From the NCBI GenBank assembly GCA_019614645.1, contig JABWDB010000011.1:1909501-1973500 (forward strand): a stretch of DNA of 64,000 nt, written 5' to 3'. The position numbers and the translations under genes were made by a program. The notes under the pieces were generated by a model. The model searched no databases. It was not told the origin of the DNA and saw only the letters and a program-made list of their open reading frames with translations. The DNA comes from Stratiolaelaps scimitus. Its lineage: Eukaryota; Arthropoda; Arachnida; Mesostigmata; Laelapidae. Every line of letters begins with the position of its first letter. Within the stretch, counting starts at the first letter, position 1. Of the stretch, positions 44,420 through 55,909 are shown in pieces.

Positions 44420-47020
44420 CCAGAATTGACTAGTGTTATCAGAAACGAATTCGATGCAATAATATAAAAATGCATAGTATATGAGCTTTGCTGGACAGCT
44501 ATTTGTCGTTACTGGCTAACGCTACCCATCGATATGATACCACCCGTCCCAATGTAGCGCCCAGGTGGAATCACCAAGAGGTGCCGAGGCGCTGAAGACA
44601 GGAACGAACGCGAACCAAACGAATCGTTCGATGAAGTTGACGAATGACGTTTCACTTCGTATTCATCGGGGGGTAAGGCCTGGTGCGAGCAGAGGGACTC
44701 GTGGTGGTGGTGGTGGCTGAGAATAGCCATGGTGGGTACGGCTCGACGAGATACGCGTCCTACGAGAGATGCGGTCCCCCCCCCACGTCGCTTTCAGCAC
44801 GCCCGGCGAAGCGCAGTTAGTAACAAGCGCGCGCGCGCGAGCGCTCTGTCGCCGAGACTCAGTCAAACGGGACTGGTTTCGCTATCATCCCGGCACCAGC
44901 ACTTTGTATTATCCTGATCCTGGGCCTAGGTGGAATTAATTTCGAAATAGCTTCATGCCTCTCTCGGGTGTAGCCTAGCGGTAGTGGCTCGGCATGACGT
45001 TGCTTGGCTAGTTGGCTGGTTTGGCTTTGCCGAACTGCAGCTCCATCATCTCGACAGGCGCCGAGAGAGGCGCATGCCCGGCCGTGACTAAACCCCTCGT
45101 ACTAAGCCCCAATCCCCTTTCTTTCCCGTGCCAAAGCCCGGCTCTTCCTGGCCACCACAACCACTGCTGGCACCCCTGCGGAATCGCTATACCTCTTGCC
45201 TAACCTCTCGGCACGAGTTTATTCCCCTTGGCATTCACATAGGCACTGCTGACGCAGTCGTTTTCTCTGTCTCTCTCTCTCTCTCTTGTAGAAGGGCGAT
45301 TGCCGCAGAGGCAAGGTTTGATGGTCGCAGCTCGTAAGCTACAGTACACACATATCACGGCTAGTGGCATCCGCTCGAATAATAGAATATGACGATTTGT
45401 TAGTTCAAAATCGCGAGCCAACAAAGTTACAACGGTTGAGACAGTTCTAGCATTATGGATTGTAGTCCGACTGGCGCTGTGTCCGACCATGAACAATCGG
45501 CCAGTCAAATATGACAGCAACGTCGCACACCATTCGCAGCGTTCCGAAGAGTGTTCTCGCGCACGCTCCGCTATCAAGACTATCATAAGGGGTTCACTGT
45601 TTACTAGTGCAGCCATCCCTCCTCCGGCAAGACTAGAAAATGACGACCGCTTTCATTGGGCCCCTGCCCCCGACCTTGTGGAGCACCTCACCGACATGGC
45701 ATCCCTCTTCAACGTCAACACACCGAGTATGACAGTGCTCAGCAGCAACAGTAACAAAAGTTGTACTATTTACTGGTAGCAGCGTGTACAGTAGTTGTAG
45801 GCGGTCCGAGTACCGTAGTGGCGGTAGGAGTGAAATAGCATTAGTAATGATGGAATGAGATGATAGCTGGACATGCATTACGCCTTCGAGCGACACTACC
45901 GCTAATGTAATGATCGCGCCATACAATGGCGCAGTGAGTGAGAGAGAGGGCGGGGGACAACTAACTGAGCTGCTTGGTATTCGTTCGAGGGCCTGGGACC
46001 AGAGCAGCCATGGAAGGGAGCAGCTTGGTTTGAGCAACTTTGGCTTTATTGTTGACGCCTGCCGGACTGTTCCACCATGCTCCACCACTATCTCTCTCAA
46101 TGTCGTCCTCGATCCCTCCCGTTCTTGCAGGCCTGCAGATAGCTAGCTCTGTATGATGTGTCGGTTAACTGGCGTATGGCATGACTGTACAACCGGCGGA
46201 CGGGCGGGCCCTACTTGTGGGCCTCGATAGCAGTCGCCAGGAGCACCAGCCGTGGCGCGACTGCTGCCGCGAACGACGGACAGCATTTTGCGGTGCCCGC
46301 GCGCCCCACGGTGTGGCTGCTGTTGTCGGCGTAGGACTCGTCTGCGTTAGGGTCGGCGGGTTCTGCCGTACGTTCTAGCGGACGTCGACGGGACACCCCA
46401 GACAGCTGTCCGCCGCGCCCGCCATTCCCCAAGCCCGCTCGAAGCACAAGCTATTGAGTGGTGTCTGTGATCGAAAGGCGGAGATTGCCAACTCGATTGA
46501 CCGTCTGCCCACCCGGTCGGGGTTGCTTGGTTGGTTGGTTGGGTGGCTCACGCGCGCGCGCGCGCGCCCGCCCGCACACGCCTGCGCGTGGACGTCGTCC
46601 ACCTAGTCGATGGGCGCCGCCCGCTCTGTGTCAGCGGTCGAATTGTTATTGTTGCAGTGGCTGTTGTAGTCTGCCGCCTGCCGGAAATGGTTCGTCGATT
46701 TCTACTGTCAATGGTAGCAATAACGTTCGTATTCTGCTGGAATTCGTTGTGGTAGCCGGCCGAAGCTAAAGGCCCAGAGCAGACGTAGGAGCTACGAGGG
46801 CTCCGGCCCCACTTTGCCGCTGAACTGTCCGACAATCCGCGCGATCGAGGGACCCTTCGAGCGACCATTCGACCGTTGAGCCAACTTGATTGATTTTGCC
46901 TGGCCACACAACCCTGATCATTTTCACTGGGTGTTGGGTACAGCTTCGCGTATGCCGGCGCCGCCGACTGCACAGTGGCGGGGTTGTGTTCGAGGGGGCT
47001 TTGGTTGAGGTTGGGATGAT
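44420..47020. other. No gene recognised
   Basis: Contains (GC)6 at 44827-44839, a GGT/GTG patch at 44698-44718, (CT)8 at 45271-45286 and the TTGG/CG cluster at 46527-46567. At 44938-44965 the string tagcctagcggtagtggc resembles a tRNA D-arm, but no anticodon or T-arm follows. Minus frames at 45200-45616 and 45633-46100 are open without recognisable motifs. Confidence 0.5.
46527..46567. repeat. (TTGG)n next to (CG)8
   Basis: A TTGG tetranucleotide run (46527-46542) is followed after eight bases by a 17-base alternating CG tract (46551-46567), which has Z-DNA potential. Open frames on both strands across it are Arg/Ala-rich artefacts of the CG run. Confidence 0.95.
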
Positions 47021-47250
47021 TTATTATATTTCAATTCAAATAATAGTATTGTAGCATGGTGTCATTTTGACGTCGTTGCGATAATTGTAATTTATCTTCT
47101 TGCTAAATCGACGATATCACAGACGGCTCTCGACGGATGGTGCCTATAAGTTTGAACAGGACGGTGTCCACATGCTATACAATTTATACAAACATGAATT
47201 TGACCAATTTATTCCCTCCGAATAAATATCTAACAGCGGCTAATTATTCA
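47020..47250. other. AT-rich island
   Basis: About 230 bp of AT-rich DNA, closed in all frames, directly downstream of the minus-strand frame that ends at 47240. Confidence 0.65.
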
Positions 47251-47482
47251 TTACGAAGCATTGCAGTTCCTTTAGTAACACACTAAAAGGTTTACCTTTA
47301 AACTTCTCGAGCGTTTGCTGCGTAACACTCTGCAATGAGTTGAAATATACTGAGTTAACCTTCGCGGGCTTCATATACTCGAGCTTCACGTATAGTGAGC
47401 GCCTTCGGCATCGGCCAGCTATGTAACTCGGTAGACCCACGGCTTGCGGCATGGTGGCGCGAATACTAGAGCAGTAGTACAC
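47240..47482 (-). other. Coding-like minus-strand segment, 80 codons
   Basis: The frame starts at GTG with its first ATG at residue 11, so if real it is an exon or fragment. The translation is balanced and protein-like (LYVKLEYMKPAKVNSVYFNS, then QQTLEKFKGKPFSVLLKELQ) and ends at a stop followed by the AT-rich island, as a terminal exon would. A second minus frame upstream (47596-47829) is also moderately protein-like. No family is recognised. Confidence 0.22.
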
Positions 47483-47829
47483 ATTATTGCCGTCAATTTG
47501 ATTTAGCGCATGGCTTCGGCCCAGATGGGCTCAGCTGGGAAGCCCGGAAGACTCGAAGCAAGCAAGCCAAGATCGGCGCCATTTCTTTGCCGACGTTACC
47601 AACGTCTGCTGGTTGAGAAATAGCAGGAGCTTGTTCTCCTTGCTTTGTGGCCCCCCGCTGCCGGCAACTCCTCGAAGGACTGGCTGCTCTGTTCAAGCAG
47701 TTTACCTACGAACCGCTGATGTCGCCTCCATCTCTGCTCTGATCCACAATTTTCCCGTTCGCTGAAGCATAAACGAAGACATTGACATCTAATAGACGAC
47801 TGCAGCGGGCCAGCCAGAGCTTCACTCAC

Positions 47830-48650
47830 CCACTCGGCGGGAACAAGGGTCTTTCCCAGCTTTTGGTGGGACGGATGCGATCGGAGCGTGATGGGTTCTC
47901 TTCGCGGAAGTGGCCCTTAGGTACAACTTTAAGTATGTACAATTTGTAGGGGTTGTGGCGTGGCGCTTCTCCGGGTGATAGTAATATATTTATTGAAGCT
48001 AAAGGCATTTGAAGCTAATTGTAGTGTTTGTTCTCGTAGTTGTTGTTGTTGTTGAAGATAACGCCAAGCTCCCTTCTAGTGGCACTTGAAGGCTAGAGAT
48101 ATCTTCAACTGCCGATTATTAAGAGAAGAGGGTTCTTGTCAACAATCAAATGACATATATATATATATATATATAAAAAATGCAGAATCGCTATAGCCCA
48201 ATGTAACTCATTTTCTCATATGTGATGTTAACCGATGTCTCGTTGAGGTCGAAGACGCTTGCCACATACTTGCTAAACGCACCACGGGAGAGCACAGGTG
48301 TGCACGACTCCCAGGTAAATGGAGGCTGTCCTAAGGCAATTCATTGCGACCGAAGGACTACTTCATATGGACATGGAGACAAGATCAATGAACGGATGTT
48401 GCATTTCGGAGAAGTACAGGATGTGATGCTTTGGCAGGCGAAAAGTCCCTATTTCGACTCTATCATAATTTGCGAGAACTTAAGCATTGTGAAACTGCAG
48501 TTCCGAAAATAAACCTCGAATGAATGAATAAATAAATGGTAGGGCTTCGTGCGAAAGGGTAAAAAATGTGTGGCGATGTTTTCTTTGCCAGTACTCGCAT
48601 ATATTTATGACGCAACGTCATTATGCGTTGATACATTCGCGCTATCCATT
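47830..48650. other. No gene called; (GTT)5 and (TA)11
   Basis: A (GTT)5 tract lies at 48038-48054 and a (TA)n tract at about 48153-48174. A plus frame at 48222-48512 (96 codons, first ATG pair at 48222) gives a balanced translation without a recognisable motif. It has no overlapping long minus frame, so a small exon is possible. Confidence 0.35.
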
Positions 48651-48654
48651 CGAT

Positions 48655-49085
48655 TTAGCGACAAAACTCTGTACGTCGTAGCCTGCCACCGCTACCCGTA
48701 TGGCAACGGGGCCTTTTAGGAATGGGAAATTGACCATTGAGATCTAATATCCAGCCCATAAATTGCTCATGAAGCTTGGTGACAAACAATTTCGGCACCC
48801 CGGCCGAGAACGGCGCCACCGCCAGACTTACCAGGATCCAGCATAGCACTGGACGAGAAGACGAAAATATCAGCCCCCCCTTCTTGCGCTGCAAGAATAC
48901 CACGCCCTAGCATTGTCCGCTCGATAGTGAAGTATCCCCTTGAGAAGGGTGTCTGCAGAGGATACGTGAGCCCCTGCAACGCCCTCAACACTATTTACAC
49001 ATGGGGCAGATGAGTTGGCCCGGCTATGTGACGCCGCCGGCTTTTCGCAGTGAAAATTCAACCAGAAGCAACAACATGCGAGCAC
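48655..49085 (-). other. Minus-strand coding-like stretch in shifting frames
   Basis: Three overlapping minus frames (48870-49085, 48767-48991, 48655-48903) carry protein-like pieces that follow one another, for example TMLGRGILAAQEGGADIFVF and, in another frame, VPKLFVTKLHEQFMGWILDL. None starts with ATG. The pattern suggests a degraded coding sequence with frameshifts, but it could equally be chance. No family is recognised. Confidence 0.18.
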
Positions 49086-49089
49086 ATCT

Positions 49090-50300
49090 GCTCATCTGAA
49101 ACAAAAGGGAGATGTACTTGTGAGACAGCTTGAAAAGTTGGCATATGTACTGGGGACATGTGGAACCTGCGAACTTCGTACGCATAGCAATGCATATCAG
49201 CGGCGATGTTCATAAACGGGACGACGCTTCATGCTTCTTGACAGTATCACATTCTCTGTCTGGGCAACTTAACTTCTACCCGGCATCCTAATACCTGTAC
49301 ACGCTGTGAGCAGAGCTATAGCTTGGCACTGGCGAGCGAGCCAGGAACGACGTTTCAAGCCGACAATGTTGATCCTCTGTTAGTCCTGCGTCAGGCCAAT
49401 GACGCCTCGCCCATCGGGTAGTACACTATACCCTAAATGTACATTGCAGATTCAACCTCATTAAGGTGTCGACGGTGTGGCTCTAGTAGTATTGAGAGAG
49501 AGAGAGAGAGAGATCTACATCTTGTAATCACATCGTCTGACCCCCCAGTTGTGTTTCTGCAGGCATACGGCGATCAGCCCCCCTCGGCGGTGTCGGGGAA
49601 GGAAACTCGTCCGCCCAAGAGATCCGATAGATGGTCTGTATATGATATGTGGGAGAGATCAAGCGAAAGAGCGGTTCAGGCTGGCTCAAATGAGCAATGA
49701 GCAAATGTTGTCTATCGTCGCTGGGACCCCACCTCGCGTCCCATTCTCCACTCCCATTTCTAGATACTCGTCGCCTGCACAATAACATCGTGTCGAATGC
49801 TCGCCCCCAGATATCGTGCGAAGCCAGCGTTCCTCCTTTGGAGCTGTTTGGTGGCTGTGACCGCCGGGTCAGCGTGTGTGCATGCGCCAAAAGATAGCAC
49901 ACATAAATAGCAAGAACGGGCACTCCCTTACATGCACTATGTGCGAGGGGAGGGAACATGTGCTATGATGTAATGACCCTTACAACTCGTGCAGATATTG
50001 TGCGCTCACAGACGGACCGCAAACTGGGACTCGCTTTCGAGTACAGCTGTTTTTGTATTCGGCTGTCCAGCCACTGAGTGACACGACCTCCCGGGTTTGT
50101 TGTTGTTTTTTTTTGCTTGTTGACAATTCTGGTTGTTCAGCACAAAAATATACGTTCTTGCATATAGGCAAGAACGTGTTTAGCGCTTGTGAGAGAACTC
50201 GATTAACTTTGTGTTACTGGGATGAAAATCCGTCCAGCAGGCGGTCATGTCTGCCCAAGCTAAGTTCAGTGCCTGCTGCCCAGTGGGCTTCGTCGGGCCG
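49090..50300. other. No gene recognised
   Basis: Contains a (GA)n tract at 49494-49512 and the hairpin at 50152. Frames 49528-49959 minus and 49697-49897 plus mirror each other. Confidence 0.5.
50152..50177. repeat. 10-bp hairpin, 6-base loop
   Basis: acgttcttgc and gcaagaacgt pair exactly around atatag. The stem is bounded by AT-rich DNA on the left. Confidence 0.92.
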
Positions 50301-50308
50301 GGAGTGGG

Positions 50309-50797
50309 TTACCGTGAAGCACGAGACCCAATGAAGCATGACAATGGGTGTCTCATCTCTGGTATCTCATCGCCCTTCAGGGTAAGATTGTATCGACGTT
50401 CAAATGGCTGCCCGGGAGAGGATGAGATCGTTTTGATTCGTGCGACTGAAAACGCGAGGGGGCGGGCAAATCGTTGATGGAGACCAGCGAGCGCTGTCTC
50501 GAGTTTTTTTCTACTGTTACTTACGTATATTTGCTGCGCGCGAACAACTGTCTGCAGCCCAGCCGACAAGCCTCTTTCGGTGACCACTGAGCTCCTCGAT
50601 AGATGTGTATAAGTGGTGGATCTTAGCGGTAAATGTCGGCAGACTTGAGCGGGGTTGAATTCCTCGTAGACGCTGCTGCTGCTGACATAGGCGAATGAGC
50701 GGGCAACGACTGGTTCGCGTGTATGCCCCTCTTTGATGGAGAGCTTCCCAATCGATAGCCAGTTGAGCACCAAATCCCCACTATAAAGTGTGTGCAT
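50309..50797 (-). CDS. Candidate ORF or exon, 162 aa, unrecognised
   Basis: An ATG at 50797 opens 162 codons on the minus strand, and a catag acceptor-like site sits about 22 bases upstream. The translation is balanced along most of its length: HTLYSGDLVLNWLSIGKLSI near the start, RGLSAGLQTVVRAQQIYVSN in the middle, and FERRYNLTLKGDEIPEMRHP near the end. Charged, polar and hydrophobic residues are mixed and low-complexity runs are absent. I see no signal peptide, membrane segment or known motif. No opposite-strand frame covers the whole region, which makes it one of the better candidates here. Confidence 0.3.
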   Translation of the reverse strand: MHTLYSGDLVLNWLSIGKLSIKEGHTREPVVARSFAYVSSSSVYEEFNPAQVCRHLPLRSTTYTHLSRSSVVTERGLSAGLQTVVRAQQIYVSNSRKKLETALAGLHQRFARPLAFSVARIKTISSSPGQPFERRYNLTLKGDEIPEMRHPLSCFIGSRASR

Positions 50798-50829
50798 ACC
50801 ACCTCCACGGTATCGATCCTATGTCTCTG

Positions 50830-53800
50830 GGACTTGGGGAACCTGCACGCCCGTGAGCTTTGGGAGAGCTTCGTGTCATCCATCTTGCTGGTGATTTTGC
50901 TCGCTTTGTCGAGTTTCGAGTAGATGCGAGTGGAAACAAGAGATTTCTTCCTACTGAGAGCATGTACTCACTGTGCATTACTTCGATAGACTTCGACCAG
51001 TTGAGCTTCGGCGGTTTTGAGTGCGTTTGTAAAACTGCCGAACGATATTTAACGGAGTAAATGGTGATGGAATCGCTTGAGATGCATATTTTAGTTGGTG
51101 CGTACCGCTGAAACCAAGTAACAGCTCTGATAGGGGAATAGAGATGGCGTTGAATTTATGGACCACAATTACCGAGCTCGTCCTGAGGAACCTCTTCGGG
51201 ATAAGCTGAGACTGCTTTCAATTCGACTCTTAAGCTCTCCTGGACTCTCAGGGTGTGTCTGACTCAGTCCCGTAGGTAAATCGCATAGGGTTACTAGTAA
51301 AGACGAATAGATATGGGGTGCCGAGAATAAAGTGCCAGTGGAAAGCCACGCCTAGCCTTAAATACAGTATCGACATAAGCTATCGCACTCAACATACAGT
51401 TTGTCATGCACACACACACACACAATCCACACGAGAATCGATTTCCACAGCTTTTAAATTGGTGTCAAAACATTCCACGATGTCCGGAGGGATGACCCAA
51501 GACACTTGGAAATTTTGAAATTGTCACTCAACTTAAACAGGTTAAAATTGCTTTAGAGCCCTTATCTGAATGCATCGTCCAATGTTGCGTTGATTCGATT
51601 TACCTGATTCTGGTTTCTGCTGGTTTCCTTCAGCGCGGTTCATGGATTGTGTCGGGCGGAACCATCGAAGGGCGCAAGCCAACCGTCCATTCGTTCACCC
51701 ATATAGGCTCTGCAGAAAAATCGCTTCGTGTAGTAGTATAGCTAGATGGTCCAGATAGCTCGACATTAGCTTGTTCCCGTTGCTTCTGATATTAAGCCGA
51801 TCTGTTGTTTCTACTCCCCCGATAGCTGCAGGGGGGGAGGGTAGTCCCATGTGTTTGGACAGCTAACCTTCTCCGCCATTTTCCTCTGCTCTCTCTTCCT
51901 GTGTTGTCCTTGCGAAGTGACGTGGCCTTGCGCCGTTGACTGGTTAAGCTCAGCGAGAGTCGCTGTCGCCGTGGGGCAGTGATCTGCTCTTGCGAAGGTG
52001 CAGTGACCGTGATCCGTTGCGAGAGCCATCCTGGCCATCTCGGTCGGGTTCGGTTGGCTGAGGCGCGTCGTCCGCTCCAACCCGAGCTGAATGGACCCGG
52101 TGAATGGGCCCAGCGTCAGTATAGTGGGAGAGCTATGGCGGAAAATGCAGAAGATCAAGTAGCGGCCGCTAGCGAAGTCAGACAGAGAGAACTGACCATG
52201 CGTCCGCCGGCCACTCTGCTCTTCTGGGGCCCAGTGGCCCTCTAAACAATGAGGGTACGGGGGTCAAGTGTGGACAGAGAGTTAATGGCTTGTACGAATA
52301 CGCTCCAATATCGAATTGGGCTCGAGGCCCGCGAGTGACTACACCCAGCCGACAAGTAGATAGATGGGTGAGCAGTTTGTAGACGACGCGACTCGCATTA
52401 CGAGTTCTGCCTCGCTGAATATCCACGATACCCAGTATGAACAATTCTATCACCACGTATATTTGGAGAAATAAAACACCCTGTAGAGCGTGTTCCTCGC
52501 CTTACCTGTGTCCTTCACGTCGTCCGTTATCAACTGTTTTGGCGTGCCCTTGCGATGAGTTTACGAGACGTTTCATTTACCGCATGCATTCGATGACATA
52601 ACGTGCTGCAATAATGGTCTGCTGGCCGAGCAGTGCAGTTCTCTTGGTAGCGTTGACCTTCCCTTGAGTTCAGTGTGTAATGTAACTCTAGGAGACATTG
52701 CTATGTTTTATATCAATTCATTCAAGTTCATAGTTTATGGACGCACTGTCCCGCACCGTGCAAGAATACCGTATCAACGTCCGCCGGCCTTGTAGCAGCA
52801 AGCCCGAAACGGGTTTCGTTTTTGTTGCTTCGACTGCCCGGTGAACTCAACGTCCCTTTCGGTTGTCCGATTGACGCTAGAGAAATAAGGACAGGCAACG
52901 CTTCGATAGACGGCGAACGTGGTAATCCAAGCAGAACGCGTAGAGTGTGCCAAGAAGCTTGTTGCTTTGGAGCCAACCCCATGCCGTCGCCGCCGCCGCC
53001 CGCTCGCTCGCTCGCTGCCGGTAAGGCGCTTCAACGCCTTCCGGAGACCCAGCTCGGGCGTGACCCCGGACACGAGGAACACAGTGCCTCGGCCATCAAT
53101 AGTAGAGGGGGTCCTGAAGTCATGTGAGGTCCTGGAGGAACTGGAGAACAAAGTTCAACTTTCTTTCTACCGATGCGAGCCTGCAGTGTCCCGCAGTGCG
53201 GCCCATGTACGCTGACTGCTTCGGACTAAAACGGAAGTGATCTGGCTTCATGCCTGATCAAGCGGGTATGTCCGTGTTCGTTCCAATGTTGTCGCGTGTG
53301 TTTAATCTTTGTTTAGACGCTACTGTGTTTGGGGCGCTGTTTGGCTTTGAGACGATCGTGGCCCGACCCTACGTACTCGTTATGGAGGAGCGCGGCAGGC
53401 ACCGCCTTGTGCCCAGACACCGAACAGTGTGGTCTTCGCGTGATTTCCGATTTGCTGTTCGTCTTTCAGTAATCTGTTGATTTGTTTCCTGTGTTTGCTA
53501 GCACAGTGAACGTGTTCGCCAAGGTCACACGAAACGAGGACATGAGGGTGCAGTCGATAGAGGGCTGATGTCTTGGACGAGAGGACCTTTAATCTACGCC
53601 TCACGATATTCCTTGGTAAGTGGGCCGATGTCGTTCTGACATAGGATACCTCGCCGCGACCGAAATTTGAGTCTGGTGCCTATGCGCGTATTGAAGTCAG
53701 TTTCAATCAACGCCGGTAACTGCTTGTCTTCCCGACTTATCGTCAAATGGAATCTACGAGTTTTTCCACAAAGACATCCTGCTGGTTTGATTGATCTTGT

Positions 53801-54360
53801 TGACCAAAATGAGCCTAACGTAAGAGCAAGTCGTCAACGCACAACGGTGACCTGTTGACGCTCATTATTCTCGCCTGTTGCGTGAACTCCTTCGCTGTTG
53901 TATCGTGCTCGCTAAACGCTTGGATGAGCGGACGAGCGCCTACTGCTGGGCCTGTTAGAGTAGCCTTGGAAGGGCCTGATCTCCGTCCATGCGAAGGTTC
54001 CGGCTAGTGACGAGAAGGCTGTCCTACAAAAAACCCGGACCGGCAAAGCCTTGTCGCGCGTCCATGTGAGACGGATTAGGTTACGTCAGTCACCAGAGAC
54101 TCGTGCTCAGCTCCTGCACCATCTACCGACTCACCTTCCTTGTCGTGAAGGGACGAATTGCACCAATGTTTCTTCAATGGCTATCTCTCCACCAGTCGCC
54201 TAGCCTCGGTAAGGTCGTGGGTAACATCCCTGCGTCGATATTTCCCGCCGTTGCTATTGCGCTTCTGTCCCCTTGGACCCGCCGCGTTTGGCATGTGCCC
54301 TTTCTCTCACGCGCCTGCCGAGAGGCGCTCGTGTCACATGGATGGATGATAGCGCGATAG
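50830..54360. other. No gene recognised
   Basis: Mixed DNA with (CA)8 at 51409-51424. Frames at 52774-53151 minus and 52919-53215 plus mirror each other. Short plus frames at 53250-53480 and 53667-53858 are balanced but show no motif. A CAG|GTAAGG junction occurs on the minus strand near 52505. Confidence 0.45.
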
Positions 54361-55263
54361 GACCATGGAAAGGGTGAACAAACAGGACTGGGTGACGCGG
54401 ACCGGAACGTGTTGGCTTCGATCAGGCCAACATACTGCCAGCGACTTACTCAACCAACCAGCAAACCCGTATTTTGCAGAGGCCATTATCATTTCCGAGG
54501 TGTTCCGTCTATCGCACTTCACTACTTCGGGGCTACACCACTTCCAGCTCCGTCGTTCATGGCCAGCCAGCCAGCCAGCATCGTCGAATGGAAGGCCCAT
54601 AGATCCTTTGCCACGCGAGAATCCTGCTGCTGGCAGTGAGGCTATGACTGTCTGGTCGCTCGCCGGTGCCGAGTGTCTTGCATACCCCTTCACCCTAGTC
54701 TCCACTCGGCGTGTTTTATGTACAGGTGCTATGGTATACATGCTTGCTATGGACGTGTTTCTGTGCGTCGTTGCCTTGCTAGTCGGCACGTGTAGCAGTG
54801 TGTTCTCCTTTGGCTTCGCAAGCCGGTCGCCGGTTGCGTGTGAACGGCGGGTGGTAACCGGGCCAGCGGCGATGGCGGCTGTAACCGTCGTGGTGATGTT
54901 GTTGGTGGCGTGGTGATCTGCAAGTCCCCGTGGTCTGGGCCTGCGCAGTGAGAGCGGGACGTGGATGGACGATGTAGAGACACGGTAGCTGCGGACGGTG
55001 GCTGTATGGCGACCTGACCCAACTCGATGCTCGCTGGTTGGCGTGTGCGCCGCTCGACGAATGCTGAGTGGGGTAGACCTAGCAGCATGACATTTGCTAT
55101 GCGAATAGTGGCCGGACAAGCTGTACAACACAGTCGGCTGCTTCGACCGTTCGGATGAAGCCAGCACCTCCCAAGGCGCGGCATGAGGGAGGAAGCACGT
55201 CTGGAAAAGAATGGAACAACAGCAGAGCCAGCAGCAGCAGGAAAAGGGTAGAACAGGCTTCAC
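54334..55263 (-). other. 309-codon open frame without usable ATG
   Basis: This is the second longest open frame in the window. It begins at GTG with a Cys/Leu-rich start caused by a CAG-type repeat (55215-55240), and its first ATG lies more than half way in. The middle is Thr/Ala/His-rich. I treat it as the stop-poor complement of the plus-strand candidate or as chance, though an exon inside it is possible. Confidence 0.12.
54365..54916 (+). CDS. Candidate small membrane protein, 183 aa
   Basis: The ATG sits in an optimal eukaryotic context (ACCATGG) and opens 183 codons. Residues 1-110 are soluble-looking, with a Ser/Pro/Gln-rich stretch (WPASQPASSNGRP) from a (CCAG)4 repeat at about 54562-54578. 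Residues about 117-150 form a long hydrophobic segment (MLAMDVFLCVVALLVGTCSS), and a second hydrophobic segment (AAMAAVTVVVMLLVAW) ends the protein. If real it would be a C-terminally anchored membrane protein. No family is recognised. The opposite strand is open over the same DNA (54334-55263), so composition could explain the length. Confidence 0.25.
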   Translation: MERVNKQDWVTRTGTCWLRSGQHTASDLLNQPANPYFAEAIIISEVFRLSHFTTSGLHHFQLRRSWPASQPASSNGRPIDPLPRENPAAGSEAMTVWSLAGAECLAYPFTLVSTRRVLCTGAMVYMLAMDVFLCVVALLVGTCSSVFSFGFASRSPVACERRVVTGPAAMAAVTVVVMLLVAW

Positions 55264-55905
55264 GGATATGTGCCTATGCGGGCATGTGCTGAGTAGATGT
55301 GACGCTAGTGAGTCGAGATGCGGTACTGGTGGGGTTACCCCTCACAGTTCTCTCTTTATCTCTATCTCTCTCTCTCGTCCTGCCTCTCTGGTCCTTGCGT
55401 TCGCTGGGGACCGGGAGCAAGAGATCTCTGGGGAATCAACAACAGAACGGGGTAAACAGTTCGGTCTTGGTGGTCTTGCCTGCTTAGTAGTGGCTCGACT
55501 ATACTTTGCCATGGGGTCCCGGTCGACAGATGGCAACAAGGAGAAGAAAGAGAGAGGGATAGAGAGAGAGAGAAGGCTATGGAACTCCAGGCACTATGTA
55601 TCCTCACTGCGTATCGCAGGACACGTCGCCTGCATGGTCCACTTTTGGCCGCTGACACCGTTGGCCAGGCAGACGTGTGTATCTGCAACAGCAGTCTGAT
55701 GGTGAAGCTTCCCATCCATGACAAGGACCTTCGTCCGGGGCGGCGACGGCGGCGGCGGCGGCAGGCGCAGCAGCAACAGAACAGCAAAATGCAGGAGGAC
55801 CAAGTGGCACGTTTAGCTGCAGACGGTTTCCCTTCTGCTTCTAAGAGCAGCAGAACGCTGCCGTTGGTGGACTCAGCTGGAGGAAGTGGTAGCAGTAGCG
55901 GTTAG
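55211..55905 (+). other. Two overlapping ATG frames, 162 and 108 codons
   Basis: An ATG at 55211 (A at -3, G at +4) opens 162 codons starting with a Gln run (MEQQQSQQQQEKG). An ATG at 55579 in another frame opens 108 codons, with a basic run (GRRRRRRRQ from a GGC repeat at 55741-55762) and a Ser/Gly-rich end. They overlap by 120 bases, so at most one could be used. The first also crosses (TC)n (55349-55377) and GA-rich DNA. Neither has a recognisable domain. Confidence 0.15.
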
Positions 55906-55909
55906 GCGG

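Noticed and set aside
44938..45010. A tRNA-like D-arm (tagcctagcggtagtggc)
   Set aside because: No matching anticodon stem and no GTTCRANNC T-arm follow at the right distance.
54334..55263. A 309-codon minus-strand frame with an apparent signal peptide (Cys/Leu-rich start)
   Set aside because: It starts at GTG, the hydrophobic start is produced by a CAG-type repeat, and the first ATG is more than half way in.
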